Shown here: piece after piece, positions 24,456-33,700 of the stretch
Position numbering within the stretch: position 1 is the first letter of the stretch
Layout: the number at the start of each line of letters is the position of its first letter
NCBI GenBank assembly: GCA_963664945.1
Contig: OY761822.1
Location: 4,278,001 to 4,342,000, forward strand
Reading direction: 5' to 3'
DNA from: UBA6522 sp963664945
GTDB lineage: Bacteria; Pseudomonadota; Gammaproteobacteria; Steroidobacterales; Rariloculaceae
Length of the DNA: 64,000 nucleotides
Made by a program: the position numbers and the translations under genes
Notes under the pieces: model-generated
Seen by the model: only the letters and a program-made list of their open reading frames with translations
Told to the model about the DNA's origin: nothing
Databases searched by the model: none

Positions 24456-27400
24456 ATGCTCGAATCTGGCAAACTTTCTTGCAGTGCCATCGTCGGCACT
24501 TGTATCGCGGCACTTTCCCTCCCGGTCCAGGCTCAGGAAGATCAGGGCGCGCAGTTGGAGGAGATCGTCGTCACCGGCTCCTTTCTCTACACCGGCATCG
24601 ACTCACCGTCACCGGTTTCAGTGCTTTCGGGCGAGGACATGGTGGCTTACGCGCCACCCGATCTCGTCAGCTACTTTATCAACAACGTTCCGCAGAACTT
24701 CGAGGACGATATCGGCAGCCAGATCGAAAACGATGGCCAGAGCCGGGCGCGTTCGGACCGTAACGCGACGATCAACCTGCGCGGTCTCGGAGATATGAAC
24801 ACGCTCGTCGTGCTGAACGGGCGTCGCACAATCTCCTATCCGAGCCCGACCGGCACCGGCTGGTACCGCACCGCGATCAACTCGCTCGTGCCGCGGATTG
24901 CGGTGCAGCGGGCCGAGCTGTTGCTCGACGGCGGCTCGGCCACCTTCGGTTCCGACCCCGTGGCCGGCGTGGTTAACTTCGTCACACGCAACAACTTCCG
25001 CGGCTTCGACCTGAGTATCGACAGTCGGACGCTGGAAGAGGCTCCCGATGCCAAGAACGCGAGCGTTTCAGCGATCTTCGGAGCCGGTAACGATGACACG
25101 AACATCATCTTGGCCATGGAGTTTCACCAAGAGGACCTGGTTGAGGTCATCGACGTCTCTCCGGAATTCGACGACTTCCAAGCGAACCCCGACGTCACGT
25201 ACCAAACGGGCTACGGGCTCGAAGCCAACGAAACTCTGGAGTATCGCAACGCGACGGGCGGTGCCGTATACGTCGATCCCGACTGCGGCAATCCGGCCTT
25301 CGGCGGACCGTTTTTCGCGGGTTGGCTCATAGACGATCAGCCGCTTGTGATGGACTCCGCGGTGGAAGCGCCCGACTACGCGTCCGCTACCGCCTGTGGA
25401 CGGCCGTACGACAACGGCTTGTTTGACGACGCCGGCAGGCTGCTCAACAACAATGTCAAACAAATCAACCTGTTCTCCCGCGCCGAGCATCACTTGAGCG
25501 ATGCATTGCGGGTCAATGCCGAGATCGGCTACAGCCGACAGCGATACGACGACATCGATCAGTGGGGCGACAACGGTTCCCAGGGATGGCTCATAGAACA
25601 GAACGCACTGGGCCCCGAGTTCGCGATTGAGGCCAACCATCCGGGCCTGGTCCGCGCACAGGCGCTACAGCCGGGTTTCGGCATGGGCCTGCCCGTCTAC
25701 GCCCGTGACGAGACGCTGCCGTTTCTGAGTGAGATGCCCGCGTTCAGTCAAAACGATCTGTTCCGCGCAGCGTTCGGCGTCGAAGGCGACATCAATTCCA
25801 ACTGGACATGGCTGCTCGACGGTTCTGCCCAGTACAGCGATCTCCGCGCTGGCGTCCGTGACGTGGTCCTCGACCGCTATCCGCTGGCCATCAGCGGGCT
25901 GGGTGGACCGGACTGTCTCCCGGACACCGGGACACCGGGCATGGGCGAATGTTACTTCTACAATCCGTTCATGAGCTCGGCGCTGCCTGATGCGGCATCG
26001 CGGCAAACGAATCTCGCCCAGACCGGTCTTGCCAACCACCCTGACCTGCTGGGCTGGCTGATTCCGTTGCGCACGGATGTTTTCGAAGGCGAGCTCTTCA
26101 CCCTGGACGCGCGCATCACGGGCCAGTTCGGCGATTTGCCGGGCGGGCCGATCGGTTTCGCCGGCGGCATCGCTTACCGCGAAGAAGAGGTCGGGCGCGA
26201 TGCCGACGCCATGGTCAATGCCGGCGAGATGGCCACGCTCGGCGTCTTTAACGACTTCCGCGGCAGCCAACAAGTGAATTCGGTGTATTTCGAGCTGGCC
26301 TTGCCGTTCCGCGAGGACATCAATGTCCAGGTCGCCGGACGCCAGGAAGAGTACGACATTGGCTTCAGCGAGTTCTCACCGAAGATTGCCGCACTCTGGA
26401 CGCCGACCGATCGGTTGACGCTGCGTGCTTCCTGGGGTACCTCGTTCAAAGGGCCTTCGATCAGCCAATCGGCGGCGGAGACTATATTCACCGGCATGGG
26501 CCCGCCGCGCACAACCGTCAGCGGTATGACATATGGCATGGGTCCGGGCACTGGGTTCATTTATATTTCGAAGCCGAACACGGCCCTCGATCCCCAGACC
26601 TCGGACAACATCTCGTTTGGCGCCGACTATATCGTCAACGAACGGATCAGCGTGGGCGCCAGCCTCGTACAGATCGACATCGAGGATCTGATCGTCTCGA
26701 CGACGGCGAACAATGTGCTCTCGCAATGCTACGTCCGCGATGCCGACGGCATCCCGTTCACCCAGAACGGAAATAGCAATGGCTCGCTCATGTATCCGGT
26801 CGTCGGCCCCGACGGCTCCAAGTGCGTCGGTACGGTGATCGACGCTGATCCGTCCCTCTACTTCGATGTCGATGGGGATGGCGTTCTCGACACGACCCGG
26901 CAAAATATCGCTACGCTGCTCAACTCGCCGGTGAACATCGGTTATATCGACACGCAGTTCTTCGATTTGCATGCCAACATGAACTTCGATACACCGATAG
27001 GCTCATTGAACTTCCGACCCTCCGTGACATTCACGCTGCAGTACGACTTTCCGCTCGGGGATATCGGGGGTCGCGACGGTCTGTGCAGCGACGGCGTCTG
27101 TAGTGGGATCGGCCGTAGCTTCGGCATGGGTTTCAATGGTGTAACGGACATGCCCCACTGGCAGGGAGTCTTCCCCGCGACGCTCAACCTCAACAACCAG
27201 GACATCCGCGTTGTTGCGCGCTACCGCGACGGGCTGAACAATGCCTTTGACGATTTGCCGCAAGATAATTTCCTGACTGCCAGATGGGAACGCGACGAGG
27301 GTCAGTTGACGATTGACGTCAATTGGGCCTACCGGTTCAACCAGGGATCAAGCGTTGCGCTTTCGGTCTACAACCTGTTTTCTACGGATCCGCCCGCTCA

Positions 27401-27473
27401 GGACGCTCAGCGATTCAATCAGCGTAGACGCGAGTTCGGCCTTCAGTTCCGGCACTCGTTCGACACCGGGTGA
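24456..27473 (+). CDS. TonB-dependent receptor, full length
   Basis: 1005 residues from the ATG at 24456 (GGGGG upstream). Signal peptide (CSAIVGTCIAALSLPVQAQ), TonB box EEIVVTGSF, then a plug with INLRGLGDMNTLVVLNGRR and LLDGGSATFGSDPVAGVVNF. The long barrel contains LYFDVDGDGVLDT (acidic loop) and ends FGLQFRHSF with a late Phe. It belongs to the large SusC/colicin-type receptors that import glycans, peptides or siderophores. It is preceded by the oxidoreductase, with no obvious co-transcribed lipoprotein partner. Ligand unknown. Confidence 0.92.
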   Translation: MLESGKLSCSAIVGTCIAALSLPVQAQEDQGAQLEEIVVTGSFLYTGIDSPSPVSVLSGEDMVAYAPPDLVSYFINNVPQNFEDDIGSQIENDGQSRARSDRNATINLRGLGDMNTLVVLNGRRTISYPSPTGTGWYRTAINSLVPRIAVQRAELLLDGGSATFGSDPVAGVVNFVTRNNFRGFDLSIDSRTLEEAPDAKNASVSAIFGAGNDDTNIILAMEFHQEDLVEVIDVSPEFDDFQANPDVTYQTGYGLEANETLEYRNATGGAVYVDPDCGNPAFGGPFFAGWLIDDQPLVMDSAVEAPDYASATACGRPYDNGLFDDAGRLLNNNVKQINLFSRAEHHLSDALRVNAEIGYSRQRYDDIDQWGDNGSQGWLIEQNALGPEFAIEANHPGLVRAQALQPGFGMGLPVYARDETLPFLSEMPAFSQNDLFRAAFGVEGDINSNWTWLLDGSAQYSDLRAGVRDVVLDRYPLAISGLGGPDCLPDTGTPGMGECYFYNPFMSSALPDAASRQTNLAQTGLANHPDLLGWLIPLRTDVFEGELFTLDARITGQFGDLPGGPIGFAGGIAYREEEVGRDADAMVNAGEMATLGVFNDFRGSQQVNSVYFELALPFREDINVQVAGRQEEYDIGFSEFSPKIAALWTPTDRLTLRASWGTSFKGPSISQSAAETIFTGMGPPRTTVSGMTYGMGPGTGFIYISKPNTALDPQTSDNISFGADYIVNERISVGASLVQIDIEDLIVSTTANNVLSQCYVRDADGIPFTQNGNSNGSLMYPVVGPDGSKCVGTVIDADPSLYFDVDGDGVLDTTRQNIATLLNSPVNIGYIDTQFFDLHANMNFDTPIGSLNFRPSVTFTLQYDFPLGDIGGRDGLCSDGVCSGIGRSFGMGFNGVTDMPHWQGVFPATLNLNNQDIRVVARYRDGLNNAFDDLPQDNFLTARWERDEGQLTIDVNWAYRFNQGSSVALSVYNLFSTDPPAQDAQRFNQRRREFGLQFRHSFDTG

Positions 27474-27520
27474 CGCCGCGCTGAAACGAGCGCGAACAGG
27501 GGTTTTCCGGCACGTACCAA

Positions 27521-28081
27521 CTATCCCGACGTCGGATGCGCTGAACGATCCTTCAGTCTCAGGTCGCCAAACGGATTGACGAAATGCCGGTCGGTCGCTA
27601 CATGGACCGATTCCGGGTGTTTCTCGCGCATCATGGCCTTGATGACCTCGCCCATGCCTTTGCGGGCATATATCAGGAAGAGGTACTTGCCGGCTTCGAT
27701 GTCGTCATGGAACGGCGCCAGTTTGCTGTTTTCAGTCGATATACCAACCAGGCCACCCACCCACGCCCCGAAAAAGGTCGCAAGCACCACGACGCCGGCG
27801 TACGCGGCGAAGGATACATTCGGGCCGAAGGGTTGCAGCGACGCCAATACCACGGCGCCGATCACGCCAGCCATGAACCCGGCGCAAGCGCCGGTGAGTC
27901 CGGACCGTACGATGTCCAGAGTTTCAATGTAATTGCTGGAGTGGATGCGATGCTTCTGCAGACCGGCTTCATCCTTGCTGATGACATGGATGTACCAGTC
28001 ATCGACGCCGACGGCGTGCAGATCGTCCGAGATGGTATGGGCGCTCTTCAAGGCTGGCGTGAGAAAGTACACGCATTTCAT
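27521..28081 (-). CDS. Small inner-membrane protein of unknown function (DUF1269-like)
   Basis: 186 residues from the ATG at 28081, with GGAGG nine bases upstream. The N-terminal 70 residues are soluble and look like a flavodoxin-like/ferredoxin-like alpha-beta domain (VYFLTPALKSAHTISDDLHA, then WYIHVISKDEAGL). Two transmembrane hairpins follow (GLTGACAGFMAGVIGAVVLA and YAGVVVLATFFGAWVGGLVG), then a soluble tail ending in a basic segment. This arrangement resembles DUF1269/general-stress membrane proteins. No operon partner is evident. Confidence 0.55.
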   Translation of the reverse strand: MKCVYFLTPALKSAHTISDDLHAVGVDDWYIHVISKDEAGLQKHRIHSSNYIETLDIVRSGLTGACAGFMAGVIGAVVLASLQPFGPNVSFAAYAGVVVLATFFGAWVGGLVGISTENSKLAPFHDDIEAGKYLFLIYARKGMGEVIKAMMREKHPESVHVATDRHFVNPFGDLRLKDRSAHPTSG

Positions 28082-28215
28082 ACTCTTCACCCTCCAAGAC
28101 TAGCCTGACCATACTAGCACAGGTCATTTTAGCCTCCCGGGACAGAGTCCTCGCGGGAGTCTTGCGAGGCTATTCCGGGCAGATTCAGACCAAGGGGCTG
28201 GAATGACGCTGGGTG

Positions 28216-28473
28216 TTACGCAATCTCTTGCTTCACAATCCATTCACGAAGCGCGTCGTTGATCCGGGTTTGCCATCCAGCGCCGCCAGCCTTGAAGTGG
28301 GCAATCACATCCGGCGAAAGGCGAATGGTCGTTGAAACCTTCGGATTGGCGATCGTCGGGCGGCCACGACGTACTTTTGCCTTGGCCATCTTCGCCGGCC
28401 AGTCATCCTGCGACAGGTCCGGAGCATCATCCGGATCGAAATCTGCGTCCATAGAGCGTTCGTTCCCGTTCAT
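28216..28473 (-). CDS. brnA: BrnA antitoxin
   Basis: 85 residues. The C-terminal half is a BrnA-type RHH domain: RRGRPTIANPKVSTTIRLSP, DVIAHFKAGGAGWQTRIND and ALREWIV. The N-terminus is acidic (DADFDPDDAPDLSQDDW), the region that contacts BrnT. GAGGAA lies five bases before the start. Its start lies inside the 3' end of brnT (47-base overlap), the classic toxin-first brnTA arrangement with autoregulation by the BrnT-BrnA complex. Confidence 0.85.
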   Translation of the reverse strand: MNGNERSMDADFDPDDAPDLSQDDWPAKMAKAKVRRGRPTIANPKVSTTIRLSPDVIAHFKAGGAGWQTRINDALREWIVKQEIA

Positions 28474-28705
28474 TGGCTTTCCTCAAACTAATTATCCGAC
28501 GCACACCGCTTCGTGGCGTCCAGACCAATACCACCATCTCCCCGTCCAGAAACCCAGTCGAAATGAATCGTTCCTCGCCATAGTCTCGCCGATCATCCGT
28601 TACGGTGAGTGTAACGCCTTCCAATACCTCCCCCGCTCGCGCCATGTCGAGTCCCCTCGAACGGAGCGTAGCCTGCCGCTTCACCTCATCGAATTCAATC
28701 GGCAC
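28427..28705 (-). CDS. brnT: BrnT ribonuclease toxin
   Basis: 92 residues from a GTG at 28705. BrnT signature: IEFDEVKRQATLRSRGLDMA, TDDRRDYGEERFISTGFLDG and RRIISLRKANERERTLY. BrnT is a RelE-fold ribonuclease that cleaves mRNA under stress. The start is GTG with only a weak ribosome site, consistent with low toxin expression. It appears complete and is coupled to brnA. Confidence 0.87.
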   Translation of the reverse strand: MPIEFDEVKRQATLRSRGLDMARAGEVLEGVTLTVTDDRRDYGEERFISTGFLDGEMVVLVWTPRSGVRRIISLRKANERERTLYGRRFRSG

Positions 28706-28969
28706 GATTTCACGTTACTACATTAAATCACACTAGCGTCTCACAATGATCAATCAGTGTGGGGAGGTCACGCGAGAGACATTTTTCGGCATTTTCTGCA
28801 AGATTGCCGTTTCCACGCCACGGAACGAACGATAACGGGAAAACAGGGCACGCACGAGAATCGCCGGGGAAACCTGATCCGCCTGTTGCGAATTGACGCA
28901 TGAAATGGAAGTAATCGGCATGCACACTGCACTACGCTACAATTCGCTCAGGTTTCCGGAGATCGAACA

Positions 28970-29902
28970 ATGGCCAGCATGAACGAAAGCAACCGAAGAG
29001 AATTCCTGGCGCACAGTGCCGCTCTGGCGGCCGCAGCCTCCCTGCCCGTCCCGTCGTTTGCACAGGAGACGATGCGGGCGCGCCCCATTCCCGGAACCGA
29101 CGAGTATCTGCCCGTCATCGGATTGGGTGCCCCCGACATATTCATCGACCTTCCGCCGGAAGGCAGGGAACTGCCCATATCCGTGCTCGAAGCCATGGTG
29201 GACCTGGGTGGCAGACTGCTGGACACACCCTCGTTTTTCCAGCCGGACGTACCGATTCTTGGAGAAATCCTGACCGAAATGGGGCTGCAGGACGAGATGT
29301 TCCTGACCGGCAAGATCACGGTCAACGAAAAGGAGGACGGCATCCGGCACCTGGAACGACTCGTGACGAATCTGAACAAGCGGCCGATGGATCTGCTCAT
29401 GATTCACAACATGCGCAATGTGGACGAGCACTGGCCGACGCTCAGGGACTGGAAGGAGGCGGGACGGACCCGCTATATCGGTGTCAGTCTGACGAGAAAC
29501 AGCGATTACGTGGAATTCGATCAATTCATGAGGACCGAACGCCCCGACTTCATCATGACAGGCTACTCGATCCACAATCCGCAGGCCGCCGAGACCACGC
29601 TGCCGCTCGCCGCGGACCTCGGCATTGCCGTCCTGATCGTCGAGGCGTTCAAGACGATTGATGACGGCGGGATATTCAGTTACGTTGCCGGCAGCCCATT
29701 GCCCGAGTGGGCGGCCGACTTCGATTGCGAGTCCTGGGCGCAGTTCTCCCTGAAATACATCCTGTCGAACCCGGCCGTGACCGGCATCGTGACCGAAACC
29801 CGCCAGGTCAGGCACGTCATCGACAACATGCGCGCCGGCTACGGTCGCCTCCCCGACGAAGCCACCCGCCGGCGAATGAGCGAGTATCTCCTGTCCCTGT
29901 AG
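28970..29902 (+). CDS. Tat-exported aldo/keto reductase-like protein
   Basis: 310 residues. Twin-arginine signal SNRREFLAHSAALAAAASLP with cleavage near SFAQE. The mature chain follows the AKR TIM barrel (VIGLGAPD, DLGGRLLDTPSFF, FLTGKITV, MDLLMIHNM, YIGVSLTRNSDYVEFDQFM), but the canonical catalytic Tyr segment is not obvious between the Asp and Lys positions. It may be a divergent member or act on an unusual substrate. Tat export suits a protein that folds around NADP in the cytoplasm. GGAG lies about ten bases before the ATG. Confidence 0.78.
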   Translation: MASMNESNRREFLAHSAALAAAASLPVPSFAQETMRARPIPGTDEYLPVIGLGAPDIFIDLPPEGRELPISVLEAMVDLGGRLLDTPSFFQPDVPILGEILTEMGLQDEMFLTGKITVNEKEDGIRHLERLVTNLNKRPMDLLMIHNMRNVDEHWPTLRDWKEAGRTRYIGVSLTRNSDYVEFDQFMRTERPDFIMTGYSIHNPQAAETTLPLAADLGIAVLIVEAFKTIDDGGIFSYVAGSPLPEWAADFDCESWAQFSLKYILSNPAVTGIVTETRQVRHVIDNMRAGYGRLPDEATRRRMSEYLLSL

Positions 29903-29910
29903 CCCCGGGT

Positions 29911-30231
29911 TTGCCGGTCGGTTACGCGACCCGACGCGGCACGTCGTCGCCAGGTTCGACTACTTTGCTATTGCTCGCTGCCTTGACCGGCTTGGCATCC
30001 CCGATGGCCTTCGCCCAGGGCATGGGCGGGGCCGGCACGACCGTCGAACAGATCGTCGAGAACGTCGCCATGGACGATTTCTCCGACTACGAGAACTACG
30101 GGCCCTGGCTGCGCGCCAACGTGATTTCCATGTGGGACTACCTGTACCGGTACCGGGAGCCGATCCGGGCGCGCCCGGATCGGAGGGATATAAGCAAAAC
30201 TGGCCGATCGGGTTTCCGATCGGAGCCGTGA
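29911..30231 (+). pseudogene. 5' remnant of an unrecognised secreted protein
   Basis: From a TTG at 29911 the frame gives a good Sec signal (TTLLLLAALTGLASPMAFAQ) and then 60 residues with DDFSDYENYGPWLRANVISM before running into the palindromic block at 30160-30223 and a stop. Nothing familiar follows. It starts nine bases after the aldo/keto reductase stop, so it was probably the next gene of that operon and has lost its 3' part. Confidence 0.35.
30160..30223. repeat. 24-bp perfect palindrome plus a second palindromic hairpin
   Basis: 30160-30171 (ccgatccgggcg) and 30172-30183 (cgcccggatcgg) form a perfect loopless palindrome. Twenty bases on, ccgatcgg occurs at 30204-30211 and again at 30216-30223; each copy is itself palindromic and the pair can form a hairpin. 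They lie where two unrelated gene fragments meet, so they may have promoted the rearrangement. Confidence 0.6.
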
Positions 30232-30412
30232 ACTTCGCGATCCAGGACGAGGCGGAGTGACACCGGCTGTCGGACAGGAGTTCGCCGCCAACGAGCGTGT
30301 GATACCGGTGCGCGGCCGCCCACGCGTCGGGCGCCCGCAGGTGCACATGGGTGAACGTGCTTTGTCCCAAGGCGAGGCCCGGGAAACAGATCAACCACAA
30401 GGCGGACGCCGG
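30213..30412 (-). pseudogene. N-terminal remnant of a secreted VOC/glyoxalase-fold protein
   Basis: On the minus strand the frame reads a hydrophobic leader ALWLICFPGLALG, then QSTFTHVHLRAPDAWAAAHR and YHTLVGGELLSD, the first beta-alpha-beta unit of VOC proteins (H-V-x-L-x-V-x-D/P, then a helix ending F/V-G-G-E-L). After about 40 residues the similarity stops at the palindromic block. No start codon or ribosome site is clear. A remnant, with low certainty. Confidence 0.35.
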
Positions 30413-30700
30413 GCGCGCAGAATTGTTGGATTGGGCCGATGCTTGATATAGACTCTGCGCAAGCTTTCCAGGCTTGTCGAACTTGGGGTGTCGAAGCTTG
30501 GGGCGGGACAATGGTCGGAATTGATGTACCTCAAAACTAAACTCGGCGCGGCTATCGACCGACCGGCATTGGCGATGGAGCACTTCAGGATATCAAGAGC
30601 CGAGCCATGAGCGTGTTCGACGCATCGCGGTGCCGGCTTCGCCGGGCGGCCTCCCCGCCTGAATCTTCTCCTTCCTTCCGCCGTCACGCTGACGTACACC

Positions 30701-33700
30701 GTGACGGGCAGCGCGACGGCGGGCGGGGACTTCACCATCGCCAACTCCGGCGGCGTGCCGGTTTCCCCCGGCGACACTGCGGTGACGATACCGGTAGCGA
30801 TCCTCGACGACGGCGCGGACGAGATGCCTGAAACGGTGATCCTGACGCTGACCGATGGCGCGGACTACGACCTGGGCGCCACCATTGTCCACATCCTGAC
30901 CATCGCGGACAACGACGAGCCGCCTCCGCCCGCGATCACCATCGCCGCCGGCGCTTCGCCGGTGACGGAGGGCGCGGCGGCGGTGACCTTCACGGTGAGC
31001 GCGAGCCCGCCGCCGGCCGCCGACCTGACGGTCAACCTGACCGTGGCGGACGCCCCGGGCAGCAACTTCGTGCTGCCCAGCTACGAAGGCCCCCGGATCT
31101 TGACGATCCCCGCGGACGCGGCCACGGCGACCTACTCGCTGCCGATGCCCCCGGAAACCGCCGACGAGCGGAACGGCCCGGTGACGGTGACGGTGGCGGC
31201 CGGCAGCGGCTACACTGTCGGCAGCCCGGATTCGGCCCAGGTCACGGTGCTCGACGACGATCCCACGCTCGTGCACCTGCTGATCGCGGATCCGAGCGCC
31301 ACGGAAGGCAGCAGCACCGCGACGGCCAAGTTCAGCGTGCGGTTGAGCCGCGGGCTGCTCTCGGGCGAGAGCCTGGCCGTTCCCGTGCAGTTCGCGGGCG
31401 GCGCCCTGAACACGGACTTCACGCTGGCGCTTGAGGGCAGCCCGGCCGGCGTGAGCCTCGCCGGCGGCACGGTGACCTTCGCCGGCCCGGATTCGGGCGC
31501 GACGGCCAGGGTGGCGACGGTCGTGCTGACGGCCCTCGGCGACGACGACGCGGAGGACGACGTGATCACGGTCTCGATTCCGGCTTCGTCGTCCACGGGC
31601 AACCCGCGCCTGGCGGGGACGAATCTCGGCGGCGGCGCGACGGGGACCAACCCCCAGGATGGCCGGATCACGGTGGAGGACGACGACGCCGGCGGCGGCA
31701 CCGGCGCCGGCGTGACCGTCACCGCGGCCGCCCCCCTTGCCCTGGAGGAAGGAGGCCCCGCCAAGAGCTACACGGTGGTGCTGGACAAGGCGCCGGCGGC
31801 GAACGTGACGGTGACGGCCACCAGCCCTGACCCGGGGGCGTTCCGGGTCCACAAGGCCCCCGGAACGCCGGGCGCCAGCGTGACGCTGACCTTCACCCCC
31901 ACGGACTGGAATCAGGCGCAGACCGTGACCGTGACGCCCCAGCAGGACGGCGACACCGCCGACGAGAGAGGCGCCGTCACGCATACCGTGGTCGGCACGG
32001 GCGAGTACGAGGAGGTCGCGGCGAGGTCGATCACCGTATCGGTCGACGACGACGAGGCGCCTGTGCCCGCGATCACCATCGCCGCCGGCGCTTCGCCGGT
32101 GACGGAGGGCGCGGCGGCGGCGACCTTCACGGTGAGCGCGAGCCCGCCGCCGGCCGCCGACCTGACGGTCAACCTGACCGTGGCGGACGCCCCGGGCAGC
32201 AACTTCGTGCTGCCCAGCTACGAAGGCCCCCGGATCTTGACGATCCCCGCGGACGCGGCCACGGCGACCTACTCGCTGCCGATGCCCCCGGAAACCGCCG
32301 ACGAGCGGAACGGCCCGGTGACGGTGACGGTGGCGGCCGGCAGCGGCTACACTGTCGGCAGCCCGGATTCGGCCCAGGTCACGGTGCTCGACGACGATCC
32401 CACGCTCGTGCACCTGCTGATCGCGGATCCGAGCGCCACGGAAGGCAGCAGCACCGCGACGGCCAAGTTCAGCGTGCGGTTGAGCCGCGGGCTGCTCTCG
32501 GGCGAGAGCCTGGCCGTTCCCGTGCAGTTCGCGGGCGGCGCCCTGAACACGGACTTCACGCTGGCGCTTGAGGGCAGCCCGGCCGGCGTGAGCCTCGCCG
32601 GCGGCACGGTGACCTTCGCCGGCCCGGATTCGGGCGCGACGGCCAGGGTGGCGACGGTCGTGCTGACGGCCCTCGGCGACGACGACGCGGAGGACGACGT
32701 GATCACGGTCTCGATTCCGGCTTCGTCGTCCACGGGCAACCCGCGCCTGGCGGGGACGAATCTCGGCGGCGGCGCGACGGGGACCAACCCCCAGGATGGC
32801 CGGATCACGGTGGAGGACGACGACGCCGGCGGCGGCACCGGCGCCGGCGTGACCGTCACCGCGGCCGCCCCCCTTGCCCTGGAGGAAGGAGGCCCCGCCA
32901 AGAGCTACACGGTGGTGCTGGACAAGGCGCCGGCGGCGAACGTGACGGTGACGGCCACCAGCCCTGACCCGGGGGCGTTCCGGGTCCACAAGGCCCCCGG
33001 AACGCCGGGCGCCAGCGTGACGCTGACCTTCACCCCCACGGACTGGAATCAGGCGCAGACCGTGACCGTGACGCCCCAGCAGGACGGCGACACCGCCGAC
33101 GAGAGAGGCGCCGTCACGCATACCGTGGTCGGCACGGGCGAGTACGAGGAGGTCGCGGCGAGGTCGATCACCGTATCGGTCGACGACGACGAGGCGCCTC
33201 CGCCGACGACAACGCCCGTGGCGTCGTTCGCGCAGGCTGCGGGCACCGCGGGCGAAAACGCGGGCACGCGCAATGTGCGGGTGACCCTGACTCCGGCGCC
33301 CCAGGCGACCATCACGCTGAGCTACACCGTGGGTGGCACGGCCGTAGCGGGGAGCGGCAACGATTTCACCATCGCCGGTTCCGGGAGCGTCGCGGTGTCT
33401 CCGGGCGCGTCCAACGTGGATATCCCGGTGGCGATCATTGACGACAGCACGGACGAAGATGACAAGACGGTCGTCCTGACGCTGACCGGCGGCACGGGCT
33501 ACACGGTGGGAAGCCCGAGCGTCCACACGCTGACCATTAGCGACGACGACGGCGCGACAACGCCGCCGACAACGCCGCCGACAACGCCGCCGTCGACAAC
33601 GCCTACGCCGCCCGCGCCGGCGGCGTCGTTCGCCGCGGGCGCCTCGAGCGCGGACGAGGACGCGGGCACGGTGGAGGTGACGGTGGAGCTCGTCCCGGCG

